64,000 bases of DNA, taken from the NCBI RefSeq assembly GCF_006440675.2, contig NZ_CP083951.1, forward strand, positions 2,823,501 through 2,887,500, given 5' to 3'. The position numbers and the translations under genes are program-made. The notes under the pieces are model-generated. The model saw only the letters and a list, made by a program, of their open reading frames with translations. It had not been told where the DNA came from and made no database searches. This DNA comes from Mesorhizobium sp. B2-8-5 (GTDB lineage: Bacteria; Pseudomonadota; Alphaproteobacteria; Rhizobiales; Rhizobiaceae). Below, in pieces: positions 24,708 through 33,942 of this stretch (positions within the stretch are counted from its first letter, which is position 1; the number at the start of each line of letters is the position of its first letter).

Positions 24708-25666
24708 TGAGCGACGGAGCCAGGACCTTGCCCGCCGCCGCGCAGCCGCCATTGGTGCGGCGCTCGCATTTGCTGCCGGCTCTCGCCGCGCTTGGCTGCG
24801 CGCTGGTGCTGCCGCACTTCGCCAATGCCTATGTGACTGAGGTGGCAACCACAGCGTTGCTCTATGTCGTGTTGTGCCTCGGTCTCAACATCGTCGTCGG
24901 CTATGCGGGCCTGCTTGACCTCGGCTACGCGGCCTTCTTTGCTGTCGGCGCCTATACGACCGGCATCCTGACCTCGGAATTCGGCTTCAACTTCTGGCTC
25001 ACGATTCCCGTCGCCATGGCGGCTGCCTGTCTGGCCGGTGTCATCATCGGCGCGCCGACCTTGAGGCTGCGCAGCGACTATCTGGCGATCGTGACCCTGG
25101 GCTTCGGCGAAATCGTGCGCATCATTGCCCGCAACCTCGATATCACCGGCGGCGCCAGCGGCCTCGTCGGTATCGAGCGGCCGGAGATACTGGGCTTCAA
25201 GCTGATGCAGGTGCAGCACTTCTACTATGCGTTCCTGACGCTCGCGCTGCTTGCCGTTTTCGTCTGCCTGAGCGTCGAGCGGTCGCGCATGGGACGTGCC
25301 TGGTTCTATGTCCGTTATGACGAGGACGCCGCCGCAGGTATCGGCATCAATCGCGTGTCGGCCAAGTTGCAAGCCTATATGATGGGGGCCGTGATCGCGT
25401 CGGTGGCCGGGTGTCTCTACGCCGCGAAGATGACCGCGATTTCGCCGGAAAGCTTTACCTTCAACCAGTCGCTTCTGATCCTTTTAGGCGTCGTCCTGGG
25501 CGGCATGGGCCGCATCCCCGGTGTCGTCCTGGGTGCGATTCTCGTGGCCCTGCTGCCGGAGGTGCTGCGCGGAGCGGGTACCTATCGTCCGCTGGTCACG
25601 GCTGTGGCGCTGCTGGCAATCATGCTCTTCAGGCCGAACGGCCTGTGGCCGGACAAGCGGGGTTGA
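24707..25666 (+). CDS. Branched-chain amino acid-type ABC transporter, permease (LivM type)
   Basis: 319 aa, strongly hydrophobic. LCLGLNIVVGYAGLLDLGYA and AAFFAVGAYTTGIL mark the LivM family; the EAA-like coupling loop is near DEDAAAGIGINRVSAKLQAY. It pairs with the LivH-type protein to form the channel. The ATG overlaps the livH-type stop by one base, and the ATPase gene follows after 2 bp. Confidence 0.95.
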   Translation: MSDGARTLPAAAQPPLVRRSHLLPALAALGCALVLPHFANAYVTEVATTALLYVVLCLGLNIVVGYAGLLDLGYAAFFAVGAYTTGILTSEFGFNFWLTIPVAMAAACLAGVIIGAPTLRLRSDYLAIVTLGFGEIVRIIARNLDITGGASGLVGIERPEILGFKLMQVQHFYYAFLTLALLAVFVCLSVERSRMGRAWFYVRYDEDAAAGIGINRVSAKLQAYMMGAVIASVAGCLYAAKMTAISPESFTFNQSLLILLGVVLGGMGRIPGVVLGAILVALLPEVLRGAGTYRPLVTAVALLAIMLFRPNGLWPDKRG

Positions 25667-25668
25667 CC

Positions 25669-26433
25669 ATGGCCTTGCTGGAAGTCCGCGATCTGCGCCT
25701 CAGCTTCGGAGGGCTGAAGGTCCTGCAGGATATTTCGTTCTCGGTGGAGAAGGGCGCCATCAACAGCCTCATCGGGCCGAATGGCGCGGGCAAGACGTCC
25801 CTCTTCAATTGCCTGACCGGCTTCTACAAACCAAAGGGTGGGTCGATCCGACTGGCCGGCCGGCCGATCACGGGCTTGCCGCCGCACCGCATCACAGCGC
25901 TCGGCCTTGCCCGCACTTTCCAGAACATCCGCTTGTTCAAGGAGATGTCGGTTCTGGAAAATGCCATGTCCGGCCAGCATTGCCGCAGCCGCCACGGCAT
26001 CGTCTCGGCAATCCTTCACCTGCCGTCGCAACGGCGGGAGGAGAATATGATACGCGCGGCGGGAATGCGCTGGCTCGACTTCGTCGGCATCGCTGAACAT
26101 ACGCATCGTCTGGCCGGCGGGCTCTCCTACGGCGACCAGCGACGGCTTGAACTTGCAAGGGCCTTGGCCTCGGCGCCCGAGATCATCCTGCTCGATGAGC
26201 CCGCTGCCGGGCTGAACGAGCGCGAGAAGCTCGATCTCGTGCATTTGATCCGCCGTGTTCGCGACGAGACCGGCGTCACCGTGCTTTTGATCGAGCACGA
26301 TATGGGCCTTGTCATGCAGGTGTCGGAAAGGATCGTTGTCTTCGACTATGGCCAGAAGATCGCCGATGGCACGCCAGAGGCCGTGCGCGCCGATCCGAAA
26401 GTCATCGAAGCCTATCTCGGCACGGAGGATTGA
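25669..26433 (+). CDS. Branched-chain amino acid-type ABC transporter, ATPase (LivG type)
   Basis: 254 aa. Walker A GPNGAGKTS, signature LSYGDQRRLELARAL (the LSYG form is usual for LivG), Walker B IILLDEPAAGLN and the switch His in LIEHDMG are all present. Cytoplasmic ATPase subunit for the two permeases upstream. Its TGA overlaps the next ATG by one base. Confidence 0.96.
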   Translation: MALLEVRDLRLSFGGLKVLQDISFSVEKGAINSLIGPNGAGKTSLFNCLTGFYKPKGGSIRLAGRPITGLPPHRITALGLARTFQNIRLFKEMSVLENAMSGQHCRSRHGIVSAILHLPSQRREENMIRAAGMRWLDFVGIAEHTHRLAGGLSYGDQRRLELARALASAPEIILLDEPAAGLNEREKLDLVHLIRRVRDETGVTVLLIEHDMGLVMQVSERIVVFDYGQKIADGTPEAVRADPKVIEAYLGTED

Positions 26434-27161
26434 TGGACACGGATATTGTCCTTGCGGCCGACCGGATCGTCGCGCGCTACGGCAGCATCGAGGCGCTTCA
26501 TGGCGTCAGCCTCTCGATAAGGCGCGGCCAGATCGTGGCACTGCTCGGCGCGAACGGCTCCGGCAAAAGCACGACATTGCGAACGCTGTCCGGTCTCATT
26601 GCTGCGTCCTCGGGAAGCGTCCGATTCCTGGGTGAGGACATAACCAGGGTCCCGGCCCACCGGTTGCCCCACCGAGGTCTTGTTCACGTTCCCGAGGGAC
26701 GGCGCATTTTCGGCGACATGACGATCCGGGAGAATCTCGACCTGGGTTCGTTCACGCTGAGCGACGACGCAGAGCGGCGACGGCGGCTGGATCATGTGTT
26801 CGAACTCTTCCCGATCCTGGCGCGAAGGCACAATGGCGACGCAAGGAACCTGTCCGGCGGCGAGCAGCAGATGCTGGCGATCGGAAGAGCTCTCATGGCG
26901 GCCCCACAGATGCTGCTGCTCGACGAGCCTTCAATGGGGCTGGCGCCACAGCTGATCAAGGAAGTCATGAACATCGTGCAGCGCCTCAATCGTGAGGGCG
27001 TGACGATCCTTCTGGTGGAGCAGAACAGCAAAGTCGCATTGAAGTTCGCGGACTACGGCTACGTTCTAAAGGGCGGACGTATAGTGCTTGAAGGGCGGGG
27101 AAGCGATCTTGCGGACAATGACGCCGTCGTCAGCGCCTACCTGGGCGGTGTCGCGGCCTGA
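26433..27161 (+). CDS. Branched-chain amino acid-type ABC transporter, ATPase (LivF type)
   Basis: 242 aa. Walker A LLGANGSGKST, signature LSGGEQQMLAIGRAL, Walker B MLLLDEPSMGLAP and the switch region VEQNSK (Gln-Asn in place of His, as is usual in LivF). GLVHVPEGRRIFGDMTIREN is also a LivF hallmark. Start at ATG 26433 behind CGGAGG. It completes the importer and converges with the SMP-30 gene; 24 bp separate the two stop codons. Confidence 0.96.
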   Translation: MDTDIVLAADRIVARYGSIEALHGVSLSIRRGQIVALLGANGSGKSTTLRTLSGLIAASSGSVRFLGEDITRVPAHRLPHRGLVHVPEGRRIFGDMTIRENLDLGSFTLSDDAERRRRLDHVFELFPILARRHNGDARNLSGGEQQMLAIGRALMAAPQMLLLDEPSMGLAPQLIKEVMNIVQRLNREGVTILLVEQNSKVALKFADYGYVLKGGRIVLEGRGSDLADNDAVVSAYLGGVAA

Positions 27162-27185
27162 AAGCTGACCGCTCTGCGCATCCTC

Positions 27186-28061
27186 TCAGCCGAAAACGCC
27201 CGTCGGAATTCCGGCGACGTCCGTCTTCACGGAGAGCAGCGTTCCCATCTGATGTCTGCCCGGGCGGTCCGTGCGGAGTGATGTGATGAAGAGTGTCTTA
27301 AGGTCGCTGCCGCCGAAACAGGGCATGGTCGGCGCCGGCGTCGGCAGCGAGAATATGCCGGCGATCCGGCCGTCCGGGGCGAATTTGGTGATCCGGCCGG
27401 CCGTCACGCCCGCAACCCAGTAGTGCCCTTCCGCATCGATCGCCGCACCGTCCGGCAAGCCGTCGCTTTCCGTGAATGTCGCGAACCGTCGTCCTCCGGA
27501 GAGGCTCCCGTTATCCGGGTCGAAGTCGTAGGCCTGCACATAGGCTCCGCGCGAATCCGCGTGGTACATGGTCCTGCCGTCGGGGCTCCAGGCCAGCCCG
27601 TTCGACACCTTCAGCCCGCTCGATATCCGCGTGCATTCCCCGGTCGGCGTCACCCGGTAGAGCGCGGCGGTCGGCGCGCGGGGCTGGCTGTCATGCATCG
27701 AGCCGACCCAGAAACATCCGTCCGGGCCGACCTTCCCGTCGTTCAGCCGGTTCATCTCCATATCGGGCTCCGGGTGGATCAGGAACTCCAACGTCCGCGA
27801 CCCAGGATCGAAAAGATGGACGCCGGTGCGAAGCGCAACCACAAGCCGGCCGCCGGCGGCCAGTCCGATGCTGCCGACGGCGCAGGGCATCGGGTAGGTT
27901 GTCAGATGGTTCGTCTGGGGATCGAGCGCGTAGATGCAGGGCGCCAGGATATCGACGAACCAGAGCAGGCGGCGACCGGCATCCCAGACCGGGCTCTCGC
28001 CAATGGCCAGGTCGAGATCGATGCGTCGCTCGATGGGTTCTTCGAAGTCGCTCGGTCGCAT
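27186..28061 (-). CDS. SMP-30/gluconolactonase family protein
   Basis: 291 aa six-bladed beta-propeller. The metal ligands are the Glu in AIGESPVWD (about 22), the Asn in KVSNGLAWSP and the Asp in SPDGRTMYHADS. Members hydrolyse sugar or acid lactones with Ca or Zn. Divergent from the GntR gene at 28201 with an AT-rich 139-bp promoter region. The co-located GntR, SDR and D-serine dehydratase-like genes suggest one small regulon. The lactone substrate is unknown. Confidence 0.93.
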   Translation of the reverse strand: MRPSDFEEPIERRIDLDLAIGESPVWDAGRRLLWFVDILAPCIYALDPQTNHLTTYPMPCAVGSIGLAAGGRLVVALRTGVHLFDPGSRTLEFLIHPEPDMEMNRLNDGKVGPDGCFWVGSMHDSQPRAPTAALYRVTPTGECTRISSGLKVSNGLAWSPDGRTMYHADSRGAYVQAYDFDPDNGSLSGGRRFATFTESDGLPDGAAIDAEGHYWVAGVTAGRITKFAPDGRIAGIFSLPTPAPTMPCFGGSDLKTLFITSLRTDRPGRHQMGTLLSVKTDVAGIPTGVFG

Positions 28062-28110
28062 CTCGTCGACATTCTCCCGCCCGAGTGCTCTTCAGCTCTT
28101 ACGATTCCAT

Positions 28111-28128
28111 GATTTTGATATAGCAAAA
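28111..28128. promoter_or_regulatory. Candidate site GATTTTGATATA (copy 1) between SMP-30 and gntR
   Basis: GATTTTGATATAGCAAAA is 50 bp before the SMP-30 start, in the divergent region with the GntR gene. The first twelve bases recur exactly at 31177-31188 in front of the D-serine dehydratase-like gene, and GCAAAA also follows within ten bases there. A shared site for the GntR protein is suggested but not proven. Confidence 0.4.
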
Positions 28129-28200
28129 CAGGCAATCGGGTCGAGGTTGGTTTTGTCGCTGTGTGGATTTTGAAATGGTATATGCCAGAATAGCACGCGA

Positions 28201-28983
28201 ATGAGCGCCCGGACGATCACCGTCGCGAACAACCAGCAAGGCACCATGACCACCCAACCGGACGAACAGGAAGCCGACGACGGCCTCGCGCTCAATCGGG
28301 ACAGTCTCTCGGAAAGGATCTATGGCCGGCTGCGCCTGGCCTTGATGACGGGGCAGTACGAACCAGGCTCCAGGTTGAACATTCGAAAACTGGCGTTGAT
28401 GTATCAGACGTCGCCGACGCCTGTGCGGGAGGCTATCGGCCAGCTCGTTCGCGAAGGCGCGCTCGAGCTGAAGCTGGGCTACCAGGCCCGGGTGCCGGTC
28501 ATCTCCATTCCCAGATACATCAACATTCGCGAGACCCGCGCCCCGCTCGAACGGCTCGCGGCGGAATTGAGCGCCGTCAACATCACCGCGGATGACATTC
28601 GCAGGCTGGAGGATCTGCACCGGGCTTTCGTCGAGGCGGAGGCCGCCGAACAGTGGAAAGCCGCTCTTTCGGCGAACCAGGAATTCCATTTCACGATCTA
28701 CCGGGCTTCGAACAACGACGTCCTGGTTCGGGTCATCGAGAATCTCTGGCTGCTCGCCGGCCCCTTCGTGACCCACCAATATCCCAGCATCCGTCAGGCT
28801 TGGTCGGACGTGCACCCGCATCTGCTGATCATCGATGCCCTTTCCCGCCGATCTCCGTCGGAAGCGGGCGAACTGGTGGTGAGAGACCTGCGGGAGGGCT
28901 CCTACCGCATTCTCGAGCAGCTCAAGCTGACCGAGGCGAACTCCAGGAAAAGACTGACGTCGCGCCTTCGGTCGAAGGGCTGA
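28201..28983 (+). CDS. GntR family regulator with FCD domain
   Basis: 260 aa from ATG 28201; an in-frame ATG at 28246 with AAGG in front is an alternative that removes a basic N-terminal extension. Winged helix at about 35-100: SERIYGRLRLALMTGQYEPG and YQTSPTPVREAIGQLVREGA. The FCD ligand domain follows with HRAFVEAEAA, EFHFTIYRAS and VHPHLLIIDAL supplying conserved Asp/His metal ligands. Adjacent targets are probably SMP-30 (divergent) and the minus-strand SDR and D-serine dehydratase-like genes (29002-31158). Recognition of the GATTTTGATATA sites is inferred. Confidence 0.93.
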   Translation: MSARTITVANNQQGTMTTQPDEQEADDGLALNRDSLSERIYGRLRLALMTGQYEPGSRLNIRKLALMYQTSPTPVREAIGQLVREGALELKLGYQARVPVISIPRYINIRETRAPLERLAAELSAVNITADDIRRLEDLHRAFVEAEAAEQWKAALSANQEFHFTIYRASNNDVLVRVIENLWLLAGPFVTHQYPSIRQAWSDVHPHLLIIDALSRRSPSEAGELVVRDLREGSYRILEQLKLTEANSRKRLTSRLRSKG

Positions 28984-29001
28984 GCCGGTCCGCCGAGGCT
29001 T

Positions 29002-29823
29002 TCAGGCGGATGTTCCGGCGCGGCGGGCCTTGAGCTTTTCCGCGCCGATGGCCGCGTTGTGCTCGTACATCTTCGCCAGCGCGCGCGGTTTTACGCCGAT
29101 CTGGCGCACGAAGGCGCCGCGCTCAGGCGGAATGTAAACCTCGGCCGGCTTCTTCGCGACGGCGTCGAGAATGGTCCGCGCGACATGCTCGGCGGCGACC
29201 GGATTGCCGGCGAAGGCAAGCGCCATGGCGTCGTCCTCAGCTTCCTGCTCCAGCATGGGTGTTTCGGTCGCCGTCGGATAGACGATCGTGAAGCGGACGG
29301 GACTGTGACGTTCCTCGATAGCCAGGGCATGGTGGAAGGCCCGCAGCGCGTGCTTTGCCGCGGCGTAGCTCGCTATGCCGGGGAAGGGCAGGAAGGCGAC
29401 CATGCTGGCGACCGTCATCAGGTGGCCGGAACCCTGCGCCTTGAAGCGCCGCAACGCGGCCAGCATGCCGATGGCCGCGCCCATGAAATTGGTGTCGAGC
29501 GTGTGCCTGTGCTTCTCGATCGGCACATCGGCCGCAAAGCCGGTATGGACGATGGCCGCATTGTTGATCAGGACGTCCAGCCGACCGTGTTCCGCCCAGA
29601 CCCGATCGAGCACCGCGTTCCAGTTTTCCTCCGAACGGATATCGAGGCGGCTCGCGGATGCATTTGCGCCGACCTCGTCGGCCGCGGCGCGGGCTCCAGC
29701 TTCGTTGATGTCGGCCAGGATCACCTTGTGGCCGGCGCTGGCGGCAAGCTTTGCCGTTGCCGCTCCGATGCCGCTCGCGGCGCCGGTAACCAGTATGATC
29801 CTGGAGCTTTCTTTCCTGCTCAT
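29002..29823 (-). CDS. SDR family oxidoreductase
   Basis: 273 aa. TGAASGIG cofactor loop at residues 13-20, NNAA in place of NNAG, Ser in TVASMVAFLPFPG and the Tyr-x3-Lys of YAAAKHA. The C-terminal part (PPERGAFVRQIGVKPRALAK) resembles larger SDRs acting on hydrophobic substrates, but no specific function can be assigned. It follows the D-serine dehydratase-like gene by 30 bp on the same strand, so they form an operon. Confidence 0.92.
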   Translation of the reverse strand: MSRKESSRIILVTGAASGIGAATAKLAASAGHKVILADINEAGARAAADEVGANASASRLDIRSEENWNAVLDRVWAEHGRLDVLINNAAIVHTGFAADVPIEKHRHTLDTNFMGAAIGMLAALRRFKAQGSGHLMTVASMVAFLPFPGIASYAAAKHALRAFHHALAIEERHSPVRFTIVYPTATETPMLEQEAEDDAMALAFAGNPVAAEHVARTILDAVAKKPAEVYIPPERGAFVRQIGVKPRALAKMYEHNAAIGAEKLKARRAGTSA

Positions 29824-29853
29824 CGCGATGCCTTTGTTCCAGTGCCGGCGTTT

Positions 29854-31158
29854 TCAGAAATAGGTCCGGATCGATCCGGTGACCCGGTAGGACGGATCGA
29901 CAAGGTGGATGACCCGCCATTTGTCGAAAGTCAGGCATGGGTGCGAGATGCCGAAGCCGATCAGGTCGCCGACCCGCAGCGGCGAACTAGCCGGCAGCGA
30001 AAGGTGGCAGTGCTGGTCGTTCAGCCTGGTCACCACATACCCCGCCGGCACCGGCCGAGGCGCCGTCATGCCGCCATCCGGCCGGTACCAGCTCAGCGCC
30101 ACCGGCAGGTCGTCATAGGAGATATCCCGCTTGCCGAAGCCGACGATTGCCTTTTCGGCTTCGGGCCGCGACTGCACGTAGGCCCACACCTCGAGCGCGG
30201 GTTCCAGACCGCCATGCGAGTCGGCGAGCGCGCTGTTGCGCTCCCGCATCGCGTCCATGGCGCGAACGTAGAGCACCGAATCGTGCGTGATGTAGCAGCC
30301 CGAGCGCAGCAGGATCCGCGTCTCTCGGTCGAGCCTGGCCGCAGACAGCCGCGTGGCGACAACGTCGAAGAAGGACGATCCTCCCGCCGAAAGCAGCACC
30401 GTGCCTTCGGCGAACAACTGCTGCGAAGCGCATCTTTCGGCAAGCTCGACCATCGTGCCGAGCAGGCTTTCCACCTGCGCCAGGGTTTCAGTGTTCGACG
30501 AGCCTCGAATGAGCCCCTCGAAGCCTTCGATGCCGGCGAGCGCCAGGGTGCCTGACGCATGCACCGCCCGCGCCAATGTCATGGCCTGCTCGACCGTGCG
30601 GCATCCGGTCCGTCCGCCGACATAGCCGAGCTCGACCAGGACTTTCATGGGACGGCCAAGGGTCGCTGCCCTGGCGGCAGAAGCCAGGGCTTCGACATTC
30701 GACAGGTCGTCCACCAGGCAGAAGAACTCGAAGGCCGGATCATTCGCCAGTTCGCGCATGACATAGTCGATCGCGCTTTTGCCGATCAGCTGATTGGCGA
30801 AGAAGATCCGCGAATATCCGAAGGCGCGCGCGACCTGGAGCTGATGCGCCGTCGCGACGGTGATGGCCCAGGCGCCGTCATCGAGCTGCATGTCGAAAAG
30901 TGCCGGGCACATCGTCGTCTTGCCGTGAGGGGCAAGAGCCATGCCGCTGTCTTCGAGAAAGGATTTCATCCATTCGCGGTTATGGCGGAGCGCATCCTGT
31001 TTGATGACGGCCGCCGGGAGCGGAATGTCTTCCCGCAGCAGGCTCCATCGCTGGTCCGCGACGGCTTCAATCGTAACCTCCGAGATCGTTCCCGGCACGC
31101 CTTTGTCGAGCGGGCTGAGAGACGGATGGGCGGCCTTCGCCGTTGCCGAAACTGTCAT
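29854..31158 (-). CDS. D-serine dehydratase-like PLP enzyme (alanine racemase N-terminal fold, fold type III)
   Basis: 434 aa. Lys80 in LAPHGKTTMCP carries PLP. The barrel contains KVLVELGYVGGRTGCRTVEQ, and the C-terminal part has QHCHLSLP followed by GFGISHPCLTFDKWRV, where a His and Cys hold the zinc needed by DSD1-type D-serine dehydratases and D-threo-3-hydroxyaspartate dehydratase/aldolase. It should act on a D-3-hydroxy amino acid. Length is within the family. First gene of the operon with the SDR; the promoter region has the second GATTTTGATATA copy. Confidence 0.9.
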   Translation of the reverse strand: MTVSATAKAAHPSLSPLDKGVPGTISEVTIEAVADQRWSLLREDIPLPAAVIKQDALRHNREWMKSFLEDSGMALAPHGKTTMCPALFDMQLDDGAWAITVATAHQLQVARAFGYSRIFFANQLIGKSAIDYVMRELANDPAFEFFCLVDDLSNVEALASAARAATLGRPMKVLVELGYVGGRTGCRTVEQAMTLARAVHASGTLALAGIEGFEGLIRGSSNTETLAQVESLLGTMVELAERCASQQLFAEGTVLLSAGGSSFFDVVATRLSAARLDRETRILLRSGCYITHDSVLYVRAMDAMRERNSALADSHGGLEPALEVWAYVQSRPEAEKAIVGFGKRDISYDDLPVALSWYRPDGGMTAPRPVPAGYVVTRLNDQHCHLSLPASSPLRVGDLIGFGISHPCLTFDKWRVIHLVDPSYRVTGSIRTYF

Positions 31159-31176
31159 GTCGTCGATCCGGAAGTT

Positions 31177-31190
31177 GATTTTGATATATC
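31177..31190. promoter_or_regulatory. Candidate site GATTTTGATATA (copy 2) upstream of the D-serine dehydratase-like gene
   Basis: GATTTTGATATATC, identical over 12 bases to 28111-28122, lies 18 bp before the ATG at 31158 (minus strand). It includes the palindrome GATATATC (31183-31190), which also appears at 35043-35050 ahead of the four-carbon acid sugar kinase. Probably a regulator site. Confidence 0.4.
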
Positions 31191-31321
31191 GTATTGCAAA
31201 ATTGCCAAGCGTTGCAAGTGGCGTTGAAGGCCTCTACAGCCTTAGCCATAGGCAACAGGTCGACGCTTCGGTCAGGGTGGAGACAATCTTGGCGGCGGCC
31301 GACGCCCGCTGATCGCAGCGA

Positions 31322-32032
31322 TTATCCAGTCATTTCGGCTTTGCGCATTTCGGCGACGAGCGAAGTGCGGTTCCCGACATCGAGCTTTGCGAACAGGCTC
31401 CGCAGATGGGTCTTCACCGTGGGCAGGGAAATCGCCAGTTCTTCGCCGATCTCCTGGTTGGTCAGGCCCTTGCCGACCAGGTCGGCGATCTCGAGTTCCC
31501 GCTTCGACAACAGGAATTCCCTTGCGAGCCTTCTTCTGGCCCGATCGCGCATCACCCTTGGATGCAGCGCAAGGCTGGCCTCGACATAGCGCTGCATGCT
31601 CTGGGCCAGCTTCCAGGCTTCCGCCGAGACGCAATCCTGGTCATCCCTGGCCACAAGTCCTAGCCCGGCAACCGCGCGGCCTTCATGCCAGAAAACCATC
31701 TCCAATGCGTCTTTGATCCCGCTGAGCGCCATATACGGCCGGTACAAATCGAGGGCCTCGCTTTCGCAGCATGCGCGCTGCAAGGTCTGGGTGCGCGCCT
31801 GCCGGCTGATCATCCGCACAGGACTGCACGGGTCATGTGCATAGAAGCTGGATTGGTAGATGTTGAGCCGATCGAGATCGACAGCCCTGCAGGCCGCTAT
31901 CTGCATGCGCATCCTCTCGTCGATCCAGTAGAAGATCGAAGAAGGTATGTGCGTCGCGTCCATGGCGAACTGAAGCAGTTCGACGATCGGCCTGGTCTCC
32001 TCGCCGTCCAAGACAAATTGGGTCGCGCTCAT
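31322..32032 (-). CDS. LuxR family transcriptional regulator
   Basis: 236 aa from ATG 32032 (GAGG upstream); ATGs at 32050 and 32068 would lengthen it. The C-terminal HTH is clear: LSKRELEIADLVGKGLTNQE and IGEELAISLPTVKTHLRSLF. The N-terminal 170 residues have no autoinducer-domain signature that I recognise and may be a GAF/PAS-like sensor (SSIFYWIDERMRMQIAAC). It is divergent from the N-demethylase operon across about 220 bp and is the best candidate for its control. Confidence 0.92.
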   Translation of the reverse strand: MSATQFVLDGEETRPIVELLQFAMDATHIPSSIFYWIDERMRMQIAACRAVDLDRLNIYQSSFYAHDPCSPVRMISRQARTQTLQRACCESEALDLYRPYMALSGIKDALEMVFWHEGRAVAGLGLVARDDQDCVSAEAWKLAQSMQRYVEASLALHPRVMRDRARRRLAREFLLSKRELEIADLVGKGLTNQEIGEELAISLPTVKTHLRSLFAKLDVGNRTSLVAEMRKAEMTG

Positions 32033-32254
32033 TCTGCGCCTCGACTGCATCCGGTTTCCAAGCCGCAAGATTGCGTTCGATCGAAGGTCAAATCAACATC
32101 TTCCGTCGCGATCGCGTGCTTGAGGAAAATCATCCTTTCGGACGATTGACCTGGTGAACCTCCTCAATGCCAAGATGGGGCATTCCCGAGCGGCGGTATG
32201 CCGCGCCCGGGACTCAACCCTTCCGCCGGAAAACGACCTGCGCCGATCGAGGCC

Positions 32255-33355
32255 ATGCGGGGAGAGATGAATTTGTCCATCGCGCCGCCAAGTGGCGACC
32301 TTGCGCCCCACGTCTTTCGCGGCGACATGACGTTCCGCAACTCGGACGCTGGCATTCTGCGCTTTCCCTTTCCCCTGGACACCGACCGTTTCGAGATGAA
32401 GGGGGTGGGTATCGAGCCGCAGGATCGAAACGGGCCGACCGCGGCCTACAGGTCGCTCTTCGATGTCGATGAGCACTACCTGGACGAGGTTGCCGAACGG
32501 GCATTCGTGCTCGATCGCGACCGCTCGCGCTATCACATCATGCCCCACATGGAAGAGGCGCAGTGGGAAGCGACGGACTACATCATGCGCGCTTTGGCGC
32601 GGGATTTTCCGGCGTATTTCTCCTATCGGCGGGAGGACAGGAACTGCCGGTGGGAGAACCGCCTGCTGGGAGAGCGGCGGGATTTCGTCTTTGGCCGCGC
32701 CGAAACGCTTCCCTGCGAGGCGTTCGAATACATCACCCGCCAGGCCCAGGGCGATTTCGTGCTCATGGATCAGCGGCAGGGCACGCTGTGGCTGGACGGC
32801 GGCATGGTGACCGCCTCATACGGCTGGTCGTTTGATTTCATCCTGGGAATGAACTGGCATGACTGGCATGGAACGCTGGTCGGAGCGGCGGCGGAGAGCC
32901 GAGTCATCGACCAGGCGTTGCGGATGACGATGATGCTGTCTGCCGAGGCGCCGCAAAGGCGGGTTACCTGGGTGCACGCCGTGCGGCCGCGTCTCGACAA
33001 GTCGCTGGAGAACAAGATCGTCTGGCAGCACGACATCGATGGCGTCACGGCAGAGACGGTGCCCGACGACATCTTCGTGCGCAGCGAATTCCAGCAGCTC
33101 TATCGCCTGCCGCGCAGCAATGCGATCATCTTTGTCCTGCGCAACTATCTGCTGTCGTTGCGCGACGTGGCGCGGGTGCCGAAATGGGCAGCGCGTCTGC
33201 ACCGCGTGCTGCGCGACCTCGATCCCGGGCTTGCGCGGTTTTCCAACATCCACTTCCGGCACGAATGCGTCGACTGGCTTGCGCGGTTCGACGACGGGCG
33301 ACCGCTTTCGCCAGGCGCCGGCCCCGACACCGACCGGCTGGAGCCACGCCCTTGA
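32255..33355 (+). CDS. Haem-dependent oxidative N-demethylase alpha subunit (DUF3445 family)
   Basis: 366 aa from ATG 32255. The start is uncertain: 32198 and 32267 are also in frame and none has a perfect ribosome site. The protein matches DUF3445: RFPFPLDTDRFEMKGVGIEP near the N-terminus and LFDVDEHYLDEVAERAFVLD. Characterised members are the catalytic subunit of the haem-dependent oxidative N-demethylase / dimethylamine monooxygenase, which turns secondary methylamines into primary amine and formaldehyde. The next two genes are its known partners (small Cys-rich subunit and flavin/2Fe-2S reductase), which raises confidence. The exact amine is not predictable. Confidence 0.88.
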   Translation: MRGEMNLSIAPPSGDLAPHVFRGDMTFRNSDAGILRFPFPLDTDRFEMKGVGIEPQDRNGPTAAYRSLFDVDEHYLDEVAERAFVLDRDRSRYHIMPHMEEAQWEATDYIMRALARDFPAYFSYRREDRNCRWENRLLGERRDFVFGRAETLPCEAFEYITRQAQGDFVLMDQRQGTLWLDGGMVTASYGWSFDFILGMNWHDWHGTLVGAAAESRVIDQALRMTMMLSAEAPQRRVTWVHAVRPRLDKSLENKIVWQHDIDGVTAETVPDDIFVRSEFQQLYRLPRSNAIIFVLRNYLLSLRDVARVPKWAARLHRVLRDLDPGLARFSNIHFRHECVDWLARFDDGRPLSPGAGPDTDRLEPRP

Positions 33356-33942
33356 CCATCGGTACCGACAGTTCGTCGAAGCCTGCCTACGGCACGCTGA
33401 CCTGGGGAGCCGCGCAGCAGCACGTCGTGGTTTCGGACGAGGCGGGCCTAATCGCTGTCGAGCGTCTCCTCGCGACGCCATGTCCTGGCGGCGCCGGGTC
33501 CATACGCATTCACATGCTGGGGCGTGAGGACCGGATCGGGCCCTCGTTGAAGGCATCAACAGCCGGCATTGAACTGCACGCCGCTGAACCGGATTTTTCC
33601 GATGCGCTCTCGGCTCGAATGGATGCCATGCCGGCGGCGGGCAGGCTCTATGTCGCGGGTTGTGAACCCTTCCTCTCCCTCGTGCGCCGGCTGGCGCGGG
33701 ACCGGGGCCTTGCCGCCGACATTCTGCTTGCGGAACTGGTTGGCGCTGGCGCGCGGCGGGCTCAATGCGCACATTGCAAGACGGTGTATGACGGCATTGC
33801 CCACCGGGCCTTCGACTGCGCTTGCTGCAAGGTGACATTGGTCGTGCGGGATCACTACTCGCGGCGTATAGGCGCCTATCAGGCCGTCGTCCTCCATCCC
33901 TCGGATCCCAACATGCCCGCCTTGCGGCGAGAGCCTCTGTGA
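33352..33942 (+). CDS. DmmA-like small subunit of dimethylamine monooxygenase
   Basis: 196 aa. Starts at a TTG at 33352 that overlaps the preceding stop (TTGA), with GGAG seven bases upstream; there is no ATG near. The C-terminal part has four Cys residues in two CxxC pairs, CAHCKTVYDG and CACCKVTLVVRDHYSRRIGA, probably a zinc or iron site. It belongs with the DUF3445 subunit in N-demethylases, and I recall these as the DmmA family. The middle section looks like a small Rossmann-type domain (RLYVAGCEPFLSLVRRLARD). Its stop overlaps the reductase start by one base. Confidence 0.83.
   Translation: MTIGTDSSSKPAYGTLTWGAAQQHVVVSDEAGLIAVERLLATPCPGGAGSIRIHMLGREDRIGPSLKASTAGIELHAAEPDFSDALSARMDAMPAAGRLYVAGCEPFLSLVRRLARDRGLAADILLAELVGAGARRAQCAHCKTVYDGIAHRAFDCACCKVTLVVRDHYSRRIGAYQAVVLHPSDPNMPALRREPL

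Noticed and set aside
29059..30555. A 498-codon plus-strand frame opposite the SDR and D-serine dehydratase-like genes
   Set aside because: It crosses the boundary of two real genes and shows no recognisable protein features.
32086..32151. GGTCAA and ATTGACC as distant inverted half-sites between the LuxR and N-demethylase genes
   Set aside because: The arms are short and 53 bp apart; no second copy supports a regulator site.
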